Below, one piece after another: positions 7,444 through 17,180 of a DNA stretch of 64,000 nt. The position numbers and the translations under genes were made by a program. A model generated the notes under the pieces. It saw only the letters and a program-made list of their open reading frames with translations. It was not told the origin of the DNA and searched no databases. Every line of letters begins with the position of its first letter. Position 1 is the first letter of the stretch. Source of the DNA: Lachnospiraceae bacterium MD308 (lineage in GTDB: Bacteria > Bacillota > Clostridia > Lachnospirales > Lachnospiraceae); assembly GCA_010206225.2 (NCBI GenBank), contig VIQU02000004.1:1-64000 (forward strand). Direction: 5' to 3'.

Positions 7444-8232
7444 TCATTTTATATCTTGCTTTCCAAAAAACATTGTTGTTACCGACATTAAAATCACTGT
7501 TAAAACCACTATGACAAATACAGATGTTAATACAGGTATCGTTGAAGCTGTGCCATTCAGAATAATTTGATTACTCCAATAATTCGGAAATAGCCTTGAA
7601 ACAAAATTTTCAGCACCAGCCAGATAATTTCCAGCATACATCATTACTATCGTTAAGATAAAAGTAACGAATGGATCGGCAAACAGTCCAACAAAAAAAG
7701 TAATACTAATCAAGAGCAGATACATCATCATCTGCAAAGCAATGGAACTCAATACATTTATAGTGGAAAAGCCATCCATTGTAGATGCGAACATTCCCGT
7801 TCCCATTGGCAGGCGAGACACAAACAGATAATAAGAGCCAATACAGACCAGAATCGTTCCCACAACAAAAACAACTGTCGCAATAATAACAGCCAAATAT
7901 TTTCCCCAGACTACGGTTGACCTTTTTCTAATCCGCAAGAGCATCAATTTAATCTGACCACGTTCAATCTCCCCTGAGAATTGAAATGCTGCAAATAGAA
8001 TGAGCAATATTCCTATGATGCCCAGCCCGGACAATACATTCCAGACAATAAAAACAAAATCCATGCAGGAGTAAATGCCTGTGTCGCCAGTTATTAGATT
8101 TAGTTCAATTACCCCATGCGCATATCCCAATGTAACAACGATTGCCAACAGCATAGGGATAAACAATATCAAGCTGCTCTTTCTCCGGCTGTTCTTATAT
8201 AGTTCTGTTTTAATAACTTGTGCTAAACTCAT
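7444..8232 (-). CDS. ABC-2 type permease subunit
   Basis: A 262-residue integral membrane protein with six predicted helices, starting MSLAQVIKTELYKNSRRKSS. A hydrophobic segment follows at about residues 20-42, and a charged loop reads SGEIERGQIKLMLLRIRKRS. It is of the BcrB/NatB-like class that exports drugs, peptides or ions. A GGGAGG site precedes the start. It lies 13 bases after the ATPase gene, so the pair forms one exporter with the upstream 26-residue peptide in the same operon. The substrate cannot be read from sequence; related systems give bacitracin or lantibiotic resistance. Confidence 0.85.
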   Translation of the reverse strand: MSLAQVIKTELYKNSRRKSSLILFIPMLLAIVVTLGYAHGVIELNLITGDTGIYSCMDFVFIVWNVLSGLGIIGILLILFAAFQFSGEIERGQIKLMLLRIRKRSTVVWGKYLAVIIATVVFVVGTILVCIGSYYLFVSRLPMGTGMFASTMDGFSTINVLSSIALQMMMYLLLISITFFVGLFADPFVTFILTIVMMYAGNYLAGAENFVSRLFPNYWSNQIILNGTASTIPVLTSVFVIVVLTVILMSVTTMFFGKQDIK

Positions 8233-8245
8233 TTTATTATCCTCC

Positions 8246-8959
8246 CTATCTCATCAACTCTACAAAAGACTTGCCACTGTTTTTCATATCCGTATATGTG
8301 TTGGAATACGCAATGATGCCATCATTCAAAATAATGATATCATCGGCAAGGTCGCAGACCTCGGTAAGCTGGTGGCTGGAAAAGATGATAGATGTTCCAT
8401 TTTCCCGGCAAAGTTTACGCAACAGGTTTTTTACATCTTCAATCCCGATAGGGTCAAGCCCTACGAACGGTTCATCCAAAATCAGCAAAGCAGGTTTGGT
8501 AATGATTGCTTGCGCGAGTGCCAGCCGCTGCTTCATGCCAAAGGAAAATGAGCGGACACTTTTTTTGCTGGATGATTCCAGTCCCACAAAAGAAAGAAGT
8601 TCATGGATGCGCTTATCCTGTTCTACAACGTGAACGGCTTTTGTCAACATCATAATAACTTTCAAATTCTGATATGCAGTCATATCATCGTAAAAACTTA
8701 CATCCACAAGAGAGCCAATTTCCGCTTTCAGCGTTTCATCTGAAAGTTCCATCTTTTTTCCATGAAAGATGATTTCTCCTTGATAATTGGTATTCAATCC
8801 AAGAATGGACTTCATCAACGTTGTTTTCCCTGCGCCATTCTTTCCAATCAAGCCAAGGATATGCCCCTGCTTAATTTGAAAAGATACGTCTCTCAATACA
8901 GGATATTTCTTGTATCCCTTTCGAAGATGCCGGACATCCAGAATAATATTTTCATTCAT
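8246..8959 (-). CDS. ABC transporter ATP-binding protein, BcrA type
   Basis: A 237-residue ATPase with Walker A GLIGKNGAGKTTL (about residues 36-48), the signature SFSFGMKQRLALAQ (about 137-150), Walker B ALLILDEPF, and the switch histidine in IIFSSHQL. The C-terminal regulatory tail of some exporters is absent. It drives the permease encoded just downstream. The AGGAGG site overlaps the end of the upstream peptide gene, so translation is coupled. Expression is probably under the LytTR response regulator encoded upstream. Confidence 0.9.
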   Translation of the reverse strand: MNENIILDVRHLRKGYKKYPVLRDVSFQIKQGHILGLIGKNGAGKTTLMKSILGLNTNYQGEIIFHGKKMELSDETLKAEIGSLVDVSFYDDMTAYQNLKVIMMLTKAVHVVEQDKRIHELLSFVGLESSSKKSVRSFSFGMKQRLALAQAIITKPALLILDEPFVGLDPIGIEDVKNLLRKLCRENGTSIIFSSHQLTEVCDLADDIIILNDGIIAYSNTYTDMKNSGKSFVELMR

Positions 8960-8972
8960 ACAGTGATTCCTC

Positions 8973-9053
8973 CTATTTCTGTTTGAAATAAACTAGCACG
9001 GCAATAACAGCCAGTACAATCAAGATTAAAATTGCAAGAATTAGTTTCGGCAT
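8973..9053 (-). CDS. 26-residue hydrophobic peptide heading the ABC operon
   Basis: A minus-strand frame starts with ATG 9053 behind an excellent GGGAGGG site. It reads MPKLILAILILIVLAVIAVL and ends with a basic tail (VYFKQK). It is a single membrane helix without cysteine, so it is not an AgrD-like lactone precursor. It ends 13 bases before the ATPase start and shares its ribosome binding region. Position and start quality argue that it is translated. It could be a transporter accessory helix or a leader peptide. Confidence 0.6.
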   Translation of the reverse strand: MPKLILAILILIVLAVIAVLVYFKQK

Positions 9054-9075
9054 TCGTTTCCCTCCCTTCGTTATA

Positions 9076-9139
9076 TGTATACTTTAACACACAAAAAAGC
9101 AGCTACCGCAACTGTCCTCAAAGCAACGGGTAACTGCCC
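9076..9139 (-). promoter_or_regulatory. promoter with paired LytTR-type binding repeats
   Basis: On the minus strand GGGCAGTTACCC (9128-9139) and GGACAGTTGCGG (9106-9117) form direct repeats 22 bp apart, close to two helical turns. They resemble AgrA/VirR-type LytTR sites. A -10 candidate TATACA (9076-9081) lies about 25 bases downstream without a good -35. This is typical of a promoter needing an activator. It drives the peptide-ABC operon. Confidence 0.6.
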
Positions 9140-9145
9140 TCGAAT

Positions 9146-10450
9146 TTATTGATAAAAAAGCATAACGCTTACGATAAACATATTCTTGTTATATTCATAC
9201 TCCATCGTTCCGTGATATTTTTCTACTGCCAGTCTAACATTTTTCATTCCCCATCCATGATGCCTTTTATCTGTCTTGGATGTTTTAAAATTTCCTTTGC
9301 TGATTACCGGTTCTTCTATACAACTATTCGCAATTTGTATAATAATGAATTGGTTAATACGCCGGATTGTTACGGACAGTATTTTTGCGGATGCTTCCGG
9401 CAACTTTCCACATGCTTCCATCGCATTATCCAGCAGATTTGTTAAGATTGTACATAAATCAACTGGGTCTATCTTACAGTCTTTTGGATATTCCGCATGA
9501 ATACTTGTTTCTACATTCTGTTGTTTTGCAAACGCGGCTTTCTGGCTCAAAATATAATCAACAGCCTCAATGCCTGTAAACCGCTCTACAGAATAAGCAG
9601 CTCTGTCTTTGCCAAGCCTGTCAAGATATGTTCTTGCTTCCTCAACCTTACCGTCTGCCAGATAGCTTTGAATCATGGAAAAATGATTTCCCATATCATG
9701 ATATAGACGGGCATTTGATTCATAAGATTCTTTTGCAACTTGATAATTCTTTGCCAGCAGCTCATTTTGCAGAGCAATATTTTCCTGTTCTTTCCGTATC
9801 TGGCACAAACGATAATAGAAATAAGCCGAACAGATAATAAAGACAAACGCCAGTGCTAAAATTGCTTGGAACAAATCCGTCTTAAAATTTGTTACGATAT
9901 TTGTTGACATCCAATAAGTTGCGCTGACAAATCCTAATACAGCTCCCGCCAATGCAATTCTAACTTTACCCAATTGTACCGTTGCCCTTTTTAATATAAA
10001 CCGGACAATCCATATAATAAGACCATCTACCAATTTAAATAAGATAATCAAATATAAACGCATATTGCTGAAGCCAGCTTGAAGTTGTGCTGAAACCGCA
10101 TAACCAGTAATATCCTCTATGAATCTTAAAATGGAACCTTCCACAAAATTCAGTCCTGTAAGATAAACCACCGCCACAAAAAGAAAACTAAAATAATTTC
10201 CTTGAAACAGTATACATGCACCAAATGAATATGCAAAAGCACCATAAACAATCGTTACGAGACTAAATGAAATATCTATAAAATTCAACAAAATTACTCC
10301 AACAGTAATAATGTTTGCAACTGCCAAAAACATAATAATCTGCTTTTTCTTTTTGAACTGTGTTGGTGCTAACACATGAATAATTGAAAAATAAAAAAAC
10401 GATTCAACGAATGTTACCAGCCATTCCACACATATTTGAATACCAATCAT
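9146..10450 (-). CDS. GHKL-type sensor histidine kinase (AgrC/ComD-like)
   Basis: About 434 residues from ATG 10450, which overlaps the stop of the response regulator gene (ATGA). Six or seven hydrophobic segments fill roughly residues 1-215 (sensor). A coiled region follows, then the phospho-acceptor box ARLYHDMGNHFSMIQSYL with its His. The ATP-binding part has NLLDNAMEAC (N box) and HHGWGMKNV (G box). This lacks the usual D/F boxes, as in quorum-sensing kinases. It should phosphorylate the LytTR regulator upstream in the operon. No processing enzyme or cysteine-containing signal peptide gene is seen nearby, so the ligand is unknown, perhaps the exported drug or peptide. Confidence 0.9.
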   Translation of the reverse strand: MIGIQICVEWLVTFVESFFYFSIIHVLAPTQFKKKKQIIMFLAVANIITVGVILLNFIDISFSLVTIVYGAFAYSFGACILFQGNYFSFLFVAVVYLTGLNFVEGSILRFIEDITGYAVSAQLQAGFSNMRLYLIILFKLVDGLIIWIVRFILKRATVQLGKVRIALAGAVLGFVSATYWMSTNIVTNFKTDLFQAILALAFVFIICSAYFYYRLCQIRKEQENIALQNELLAKNYQVAKESYESNARLYHDMGNHFSMIQSYLADGKVEEARTYLDRLGKDRAAYSVERFTGIEAVDYILSQKAAFAKQQNVETSIHAEYPKDCKIDPVDLCTILTNLLDNAMEACGKLPEASAKILSVTIRRINQFIIIQIANSCIEEPVISKGNFKTSKTDKRHHGWGMKNVRLAVEKYHGTMEYEYNKNMFIVSVMLFYQ

Positions 10451-11166
10451 ATTTGCTTCCTCCAAAAGCGAAGCATCTTTATTTTGAAATCGGAAATGTT
10501 CGCTTTACTGATTATAACACATTGATTGTCCGAAAAAAGTATACCAGCATCATCTATACCAATCACATTTGCCAGATTTACGATACACCCTCTGTCTGCA
10601 AAACAGAAATATTCCCTGCTTATTTCTGCAAAGACCTGCGACAGTGTTTTTCGTACCGATTGCGTTTTTCCTCCCGCCAAATGAAATACAGCATATTTTC
10701 CATCTTTTATAATATACAGTATTTCTCTATATGGTAACTGCTCAACATGATTTTTAATCTCAACCGTGTAAAATTCATTTCTTTCCAGACGGTACAGTTT
10801 ATAATAATCCTCCAACGCAGACGGTAATTTTTCGTCTATGACTGTTTTCGGAATATACCGGAACACCGAAAATTCATAAGCTGTAATCGCATACTCCAGA
10901 TGAGATGTGATAAAAATGATTTTCGCAGCGGGCATAGTATCCTGAATCATTTTTGCCAAATCCATCCCGTCCATTCCGGGCATCTCTATATCCAGAAGAA
11001 GTAAGTCATAATGGATTCCATCCTGTAAGTCGTACAGCAGATTCTCACTGGATTGGTATGTCTGAATTTTACAGTCCACACAATGCTTCTTAAAAAATTT
11101 ATCGGTAATGGTTTCGGCGCAGGAAACGCTTTGTTTGTTATCATCACAAATTGCTATATGTATCAT
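10447..11166 (-). CDS. LytTR-family response regulator
   Basis: From ATG 11166 (GGAG nine bases upstream) it encodes a receiver domain with the acidic pair ICDDN and the phospho-acceptor in LLLLDIEMPGMDG. A LytTR DNA-binding domain fills the last 100 residues (HVEQLPYREILYIIKDGKYA to DFKIKMLRFWRK). An in-frame ATG 30 bases upstream exists but has a poorer site. LytTR proteins bind 9-bp repeats spaced about 21-22 bp, and such a pair lies in front of the ABC operon. It is first in its operon with the kinase. Confidence 0.9.
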   Translation of the reverse strand: MIHIAICDDNKQSVSCAETITDKFFKKHCVDCKIQTYQSSENLLYDLQDGIHYDLLLLDIEMPGMDGMDLAKMIQDTMPAAKIIFITSHLEYAITAYEFSVFRYIPKTVIDEKLPSALEDYYKLYRLERNEFYTVEIKNHVEQLPYREILYIIKDGKYAVFHLAGGKTQSVRKTLSQVFAEISREYFCFADRGCIVNLANVIGIDDAGILFSDNQCVIISKANISDFKIKMLRFWRKQI

Positions 11167-11201
11167 TCTGCTTTTCTCCATTTTCCTATATTCCATTCGA
11201 T

Positions 11202-11230
11202 ATTATACTGTACTATGACACGGTTCTCAA
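11202..11230 (-). promoter_or_regulatory. sigma-A promoter of the LytTR/GHKL operon
   Basis: Minus-strand TTGAGA (11225-11230) and TATAAT (11202-11207) with 17-bp spacing. They lie 36 bases upstream of the chosen regulator start. Confidence 0.65.
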
Positions 11231-11409
11231 TGGTAATCTTAAAGAAGATAGGAATAGGCTATCCTACTCCCGTACTGTATGTTACTGCATAAGCATGGAA
11301 ACGTTTTATTCTGTAAATGTAATCACCTCTTAAATGCTTTATAGTTTGGAATAGTGTGGTTCTGGCGGTCTATCTCTTGTTTTCGGTTGCTTGGTTCTTT
11401 ACCGTACAT

Positions 11410-11950
11410 GAGCATTATGTTACTGGTGGCCGCTTAAAAGCGGCTTCTGTTGTACTTACTTTGAGGGCTCTCCTTCCAGTCGATCCCTCTCATACTGCTC
11501 TTTGATATACTTTGTTATCGTTTCTTCATTTACATTACCGACTGTTTCGCAATAATACCCTCTTGCCCAAAAGTGACGGTTATATCGGTCTCTATACTCC
11601 GGATGTCTGTCGAAAAGCATAAGGCTACTCTTCCCCTTAATCCTACCAACTACCTTCGCCACGCTCGCCTTAGGCGGAATCGACACGTACATATGCACAT
11701 GATCCGGCAGCGTTGCTACCTTGACAATTTTGACTTCTTCCATCTTGCATACCTTGCTAATGGCTTCTCCTACCTCATTCCTCAAATCCCCAAACATCAC
11801 TTTTCTACGATATTTCGGGATAAATACTATGTGATACGTGCAATTATAGCGACTATGTGATAAACTTTGAGTATCCATGAATATACCTCCTTTAAAGTGT
11901 GCATAAAAGTATAAGTACTTTTCATAAACACATCTTAAAAGAGGAATCTT
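11410..11950 (-). mobile_element. IS200-type insertion sequence
   Basis: Comprises a single tnpA. A GC hairpin lies beyond its 3' end (GCCGCTT-AAA-AGCGGC, about 11431-11447), and a small hairpin upstream of its 5' end (AAAAGTA-TAAG-TACTTTT, about 11907-11924). IS200/IS605 elements have such subterminal hairpins instead of inverted repeats. No tnpB follows. The exact ends cannot be fixed from one copy. Confidence 0.6.
11456..11878 (-). CDS. tnpA: IS200 family Y1 transposase TnpA
   Basis: 140 residues with the whole Y1-HUH fold: YNCTYHIVFIPKYRRKV near the start, the metal-binding HUH motif in LPDHVHMYVSIPP (about residues 62-74), and the catalytic tyrosine in ETITKYIKEQYERD (about 125-138). 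The enzyme cuts and joins single-stranded DNA at hairpin ends. Length and motifs are complete, so it may be active. It lies between the LytTR operon and the DnaC fragment and may have caused the truncation there. Confidence 0.9.
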   Translation of the reverse strand: MDTQSLSHSRYNCTYHIVFIPKYRRKVMFGDLRNEVGEAISKVCKMEEVKIVKVATLPDHVHMYVSIPPKASVAKVVGRIKGKSSLMLFDRHPEYRDRYNRHFWARGYYCETVGNVNEETITKYIKEQYERDRLEGEPSK

Positions 11951-11974
11951 ATATTAAGCAATATATTTGGCTGA

Positions 11975-12061
11975 CCACAATATATTGTGGTGGCTCTCAA
12001 GCTTTTAAATACACTGGATTCGGGTGGCTCTCAAGCTTTAAATTAGTGGCTCCCAAGCTTT
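11975..12061. repeat. 16-bp palindrome followed by three copies of a 16-bp direct repeat
   Basis: CCACAATATATTGTGG at 11975-11990 is a perfect palindrome. The unit GTGGCTCYCAAGCTTT then occurs at 11990-12005, 12024-12039 and 12046-12061, with starts 34 and 22 bases apart. The block fills the gap between the IS200 element and the dnaC fragment, whose homology starts at about 12,070. Confidence 0.7.
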
Positions 12062-12071
12062 AGAATAATCA

Positions 12072-12254
12072 CTGATTGTCACAACAAACCTGAAACTGGA
12101 AGAAATCAAGAACCCGCCAGACCTTGCCCACGCAAGGATTTATGACCGTATACTGGAACGGTGCGCACCGGTTCTCTTTTCCGGAAAGAATTTCCGGGAG
12201 GAAGGAGCCAGGGCGACCAAAGCGGCGGCGAAGGAGATTGTGAGGAAGGGATAA
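12072..12254 (+). pseudogene. C-terminal fragment of a DnaC/IstB-like helicase loader
   Basis: The frame reads LIVTTNLKLEEIKNPPDLAH then ARIYDRILERCAPVLFSGKN. This is the sensor/C-terminal part of the AAA+ helicase loaders found on phages and conjugative elements. The P-loop half is absent because the fragment begins at the repeat block next to the IS200 element. About 60 of some 280 residues are left. It is followed 30 bases later by tnpW. Confidence 0.7.
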
Positions 12255-12284
12255 TATAAACTGATTGCATGAAAAGGAGGATTT

Positions 12285-12467
12285 ATGAACAGTGAGAAAA
12301 TCACAGAGGACACTACCACCACAGCAACGGCTAAGGACGCCCCCGCACTGGTGAAGAAGATTGGCCGGACTACCTACATTGTGCGGGTTCATTTCAGCAA
12401 GACCAGCAGGGAAACCATGAGCGACAAAATCAAGCGTATGCTGAAAAATGAGATACGGCAGATGTAA
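12285..12467 (+). CDS. tnpW: TnpW-like transposon-encoded protein
   Basis: A 60-residue protein starting at ATG 12285 behind AAAAGGAGG. The C-terminal part KKIGRTTYIVRVHFSKTSRE and METMSDKI-like end match the TnpW family of Tn4451-type and related clostridial elements. The N-terminus is low-complexity and Thr-rich (about residues 8-16). Function is unknown. It supports a clostridial integrative element origin for this stretch and is complete. Confidence 0.75.
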   Translation: MNSEKITEDTTTTATAKDAPALVKKIGRTTYIVRVHFSKTSRETMSDKIKRMLKNEIRQM

Positions 12468-12545
12468 AAAAGCGATAACGGAAACAGGCCGGGATTCAGA
12501 AATGCGCTGGCTCCCGGCTTGTAAAATCAGGAGGTTTATGGTAGT

Positions 12546-13308
12546 ATGGAGATACGAAAACAGAAGGGAAAGCAGGTGGGACGATTGACAGTGACGGAAC
12601 AGATAGACCAGAAACATCAGGAAGATTTACAAAGGCTAAGAGGCTTTCGCCTGCTTGATGATGATTTCCTCACAAAGCCGCACCCAGGTATTTGTGGAGA
12701 ACCTGCTGAACCGTTCGGTAAGGCTGGATATCCTGGCTACGGACAGCACAGGGGCAAAACTGAATGTGGAGGTACAGCGCTCCGACAAAGGAGCCGGGAG
12801 AAAAAGAGCCAGGTACAACAGCAGCATGATGGACGCAAACCTTTTGAAGAAAGGCGAGGACTTCGACAAGCTGCCGGAAACGTGGGTAATCTTTATTACA
12901 GAGAATGATGTAATGGGAAAAGGGCTGCCGCTCTATCCGGTTGAGCGGTGCTTTTTAGGAACCGGGGAAAGATTTGAGGACGGTTCGCACATACTGTATG
13001 TAAATGGCGCTTACCGTGGAGATACGCCAATCGGGAAGTTAATGCATGACTTCTCCTGCACAGACGCAGCGGATATGTACTATGGGACACTGGCGGACAG
13101 GGTGAGATTTTTCAAAGAAAGCAAGGAGGGAATCGAGATTATGTGCCGTGCTATGGAAGATATGGGGAATCAGACATTGAAAGAGGGAATGAAAGAAGTT
13201 GCGCTCCGTATGTTGGCGGCTGGCAAATATGCTTTAGAGGAAATCGTTAATATTTCAGGACTTTCTCTTGAGGAAGTCAAACAACTGAAAGCTGATAGAA
13301 GCGCATAG
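12546..13308 (+). pseudogene. PD-(D/E)XK nuclease family (Rpn/PDDEXK_2) protein with internal deletion and frameshift
   Basis: The start (ATG 12546, AGGAGG upstream) encodes KHQEDLQRLRGFRLLDDDFL, the usual opening of Rpn/PDDEXK_2 proteins. At about 12,672 the homology jumps to another frame reading RTQVFVENLLNRSVRLDILA and then LNVEVQRSDKGAGRKRARYN (the D and ExQ nuclease residues), which continues to 13,308. Relatives have some 25-30 more residues between DDDFL and RTQVF. The gene therefore lost about 80 bases and its frame. The C-terminal part includes ALRMLAAGKYALEEIVNISG, typical of the family tail. These proteins promote recombination-linked transposition in some relatives. Confidence 0.8.
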
Positions 13309-13318
13309 GCAGAGTTAT

Positions 13319-13361
13319 AGAGCCGGGAATCTAAAAAACAGGTTTCTGGCTCTATTTTTTT
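13319..13361 (+). terminator. rho-independent terminator after the PDDEXK remnant
   Basis: AGAGCC pairs with GGCTCT and an inner GAATC/GTTTC part extends the stem. ATTTTTTT follows. It starts 10 bases after the stop. Confidence 0.75.
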
Positions 13362-13437
13362 GCCCTGAAATGTAAATTTTTTGTGAATATGATTAAAAAG
13401 TCCTTTACAAAACGTCACTGGAAAATGGAGAAAGTCC

Positions 13438-13637
13438 ATGCTGTATAATCTTGACTGGCCAAGATACATGTACGGTTCGGGAACGTATATCAGCAGGAGA
13501 GATAAAAACTGGTTTGCAGATATCTGGGAACTGAAACGGGAGAGTATGAAGAACTGGAACGTTATCAAGCCAGGGTGCGGGAGCAGCAGTTGATTGTCCT
13601 CCACAGGAAGAAACGGATGCGTGGGATGAAGTCATGA
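13438..13637 (+). pseudogene. frameshifted fragment of an unrecognised element gene
   Basis: ATG 13438 opens MLYNLDWPRYMYGSGTYISR and continues to about FADIWELKRE. A second frame then carries YEELERYQARVREQQLIVLH and ends KKRMRGMKS at 13,637. Both halves look like genuine coding sequence, and joining them needs a one-base shift near 13,540. I do not recognise the family. Confidence 0.35.
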
Positions 13638-13689
13638 AACTCATTTTAAATCTGATATAAATATTAAAAATAGTATTTATTATCATCGG

Positions 13690-13899
13690 GTGACAGGGCA
13701 AAAAATGTTAGTGTGTGCCGATCAGGGAAATGTTCTTACTGAAAAGTATGTTGCTATGATGTCAGATTTCAAAAAATATGACTTTGATTATTTGTGTCAA
13801 TCATACAGTGTCAGGTATGCGGTCACTCTTTGTGTCCATAGCCCTAATCAGTGCATAGAACTTTTGGATAAAGGTCGTAAGACAATTTTAGAATGTTAG
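13690..13899 (+). CDS. short hypothetical frame, doubtful
   Basis: A 69-codon frame from GTG 13690 (or ATG 13705) reading MLVCADQGNVLTEKYVAMMS. There is no clear ribosome binding site and no family match. Its composition resembles real protein, but it sits in the decayed part of the element and may be a leftover. Confidence 0.25.
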   Translation: MTGQKMLVCADQGNVLTEKYVAMMSDFKKYDFDYLCQSYSVRYAVTLCVHSPNQCIELLDKGRKTILEC

Positions 13900-13993
13900 G
13901 GGAATGAGGATAAACATTATTTATGGTGTGAATTTTATTATTATTTTTATAATCTGATTTGGAATAAACAAGAATATTATCTTGAACAGATGT

Positions 13994-14723
13994 TTGAAGA
14001 GTAAAGTGGAGTTATAGCCAGAAGCGGAAAGAATACTCATATGGTTATCAATGCTATAAGCGCTTGAATTACGGTGGAAGAAGCAGACGGAAAGAATTGC
14101 ATATGAATACGGACGATACATGTGATTCTAAGGGGTTTGCAGAGTGGAAGGTTCAGCTAGCTACTTATAGTGCAATTCGAGCCATCTATGATGTCCCGGC
14201 AGACAATCTTATTTCCAAAGTAATAGGTATAGTAAATCGTTATTATATTGAGGAACCGCAGGAAGCAAAAGCGGAAATAAACATACAAGAATTGGAAGAA
14301 AAGATTCAAAAGCTTGAAAATCGTATGAATAATTACGCTGAGATGAGAGCTGATGGAGAGATAAGCAAAGAAGAGTTCTTCGAATATCGTAGTCAATGTG
14401 AAGATCAGATTAAAAAGCTAAAAAGTCAAATACCAGATAAGAATAAGAAAGAGTTACTGCCGATCAATAAAAAAGAACAGACGCTAAAGCAAATAGAATC
14501 TTTTTTAAAGAAGGTTCTAGATTTTAAAGTAGGACAAAAGACAAAATTTGATGATGATTTTGTTGAGATTGTCATTTATAAGATAGTGGCTAAAGGAAAT
14601 GATGTTTTCGATATTTACTTTAATACGAAAGAACCAGAGCATTATAGATGGCAGACTACAGGCAATATCTATCGTCCAGGTACTTTCCCTATCGGTGGTA
14701 GCACCAACAGAGGAGGCCAGTAA
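13994..14723 (+). pseudogene. C-terminal part of a large serine recombinase
   Basis: The open frame starts after a stop at about 13,991 and reads KRKEYSYGYQCYKRLNYGGR. This matches the segment after the zinc ribbon of TnpX-type large serine recombinases. WKVQLATYSAIRAIYD, a long coiled coil (about 14,290-14,440, IQELEEKIQKLENRMNN) and a C-terminal basic domain follow. The catalytic N-terminal domain with its serine and most of the recombinase domain are missing. This is the only integrase-like trace in the region, and the element can no longer excise itself with it. Confidence 0.75.
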
Positions 14724-14786
14724 AGCAGGTAAATTCTGATTTAATTATACAAATAATAATAAAAACAGAATATAAAGACAGACAAA

Positions 14787-14820
14787 ACACCATGATTCTA
14801 TTGAATTGTGGTGTTTTTAT
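14787..14820 (+). terminator. rho-independent terminator after the recombinase fragment
   Basis: ACACCATGATTC pairs with GAATTGTGGTGT (two G-U pairs) around a TATT loop, and TTTTTA follows. It may mark the end of element transcription. Confidence 0.7.
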
Positions 14821-14855
14821 ACAATATAGATGTGTTCAAGCTAGTTATGAAATAA

Positions 14856-15011
14856 TTCGAGTTAATTCAAGATAGGTACCGTAAAATCAAGGATTCCTGT
14901 ATCTATCGAGGAAGCGGCGAAGGCTGGGAAGTTTTAAGAAATAGCGAAAAAACGAGGGCTATCGTTGACAAGCGTTATTATACAATGTCCGGTTCATATT
15001 ATTCTGTATAA
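14856..15011 (+). pseudogene. start-less coding remnant, unrecognised
   Basis: A 51-codon stretch without a start codon reads IQDRYRKIKDSCIYRGSGEG and later AIVDKRYYTMSGSYYSV before TAA. Residue composition looks like real protein. It begins after an in-frame stop and has no ribosome binding site, so it is probably the tail of a broken gene. The rest of the gap to ilvN (15,012-15,137) shows nothing else but promoter sequence. Confidence 0.3.
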
Positions 15012-15137
15012 TTTTCTGCTGCGGAATATTCCTGATAAATAAATGGAGAACGGAATGGCAGATTGTTGTAAAAAGTATTAAGAAATATTGATTTATCACG
15101 ATGATTGAGATAAAATCGAATGTGGTAATAAAAGGGG

Positions 15138-15167
15138 TTGACAAATACCCCCCTTTCTTGTTAATAT
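15138..15167 (+). promoter_or_regulatory. sigma-A promoter of ilvN-ilvC
   Basis: TTGACA (15138-15143) and TAATAT (15162-15167) are 18 bp apart, 54 bases before the ilvN start. No T-box or leader-peptide attenuator is evident in this short leader. Confidence 0.6.
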
Positions 15168-15220
15168 AAAAAAACAGAACGCACTCTGTTTTTGAAATCT
15201 GGTTAAGAAAGAGGTGCATT

Positions 15221-16863
<1,643 letters not shown>

Positions 16864-16897
16864 TCGATAGGCAACGAGCCGGTCAAGATGGAAGGAA

Positions 16898-16945
16898 GGG
16901 TTTCACCCATCATGCTTGCATGAATGGGTGGGACTCATTCTTTTA
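16898..16945 (+). terminator. strong terminator hairpin after ilvC
   Basis: A 13-bp stem (GGGTTTCACCCAT with ATGGGTGGGACTC, three G-U) is topped by CATG/CATG and followed by ATTCTTTTAT. It lies 35 bases beyond the stop. Confidence 0.7.
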
Positions 16946-17180
16946 TATTAGTTGGCGACTGCAAACGGCCGAGGGAGCTTTGCTCCCGAGGAGCCTCATG
17001 CGGAGAAATAAAAGTTATTTCCTTATAAACTTATTAAGCGGATGAAAGATGTCGATATAATTATTGGAATATCGATATATTAGTGTGTTATGCCATTCAG
17101 TTTCGTGAAATAATCTGCTTGAAAGTGCATGGTACAGCGCATTAGTGTACCATATGGCAATCATGAAAGGAGAAAAGGAT
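16946..17180 (+). other. 235-bp leader region of the chemoreceptor gene, no gene seen
   Basis: Contains a GC-rich hairpin (GGGAGC-TTT-GCTCCC at about 16,976-16,990) and then AT-rich sequence with repeated ATCGATAT-type words at 17,050-17,080. I compared it by eye with the c-di-GMP-I and other riboswitch consensus sequences and found no convincing match. An unrecognised regulatory leader remains possible. Confidence 0.4.

Noticed and set aside
8973-9053. AgrD-type autoinducer precursor for the GHKL kinase
   Set aside because: The peptide lacks the cysteine or serine needed for a thiolactone and there is no AgrB-like protease, so a quorum-sensing reading is not supported.
11990-12061. CRISPR-like array
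   Set aside because: There are only three 16-bp units with unequal short gaps (18 and 6 bases), no spacers of proper length and no cas genes anywhere in the window.
13690-13899. Considered as part of the serine recombinase
   Set aside because: The frame and residues do not match the recombinase, and a stop separates them. It is listed only as a doubtful short frame.
16946-17180. Possible c-di-GMP riboswitch before the chemoreceptor gene
   Set aside because: GCAAAC and a GC hairpin are present, but the paired elements and conserved GCAAAGCC core of the c-di-GMP-I class are not.
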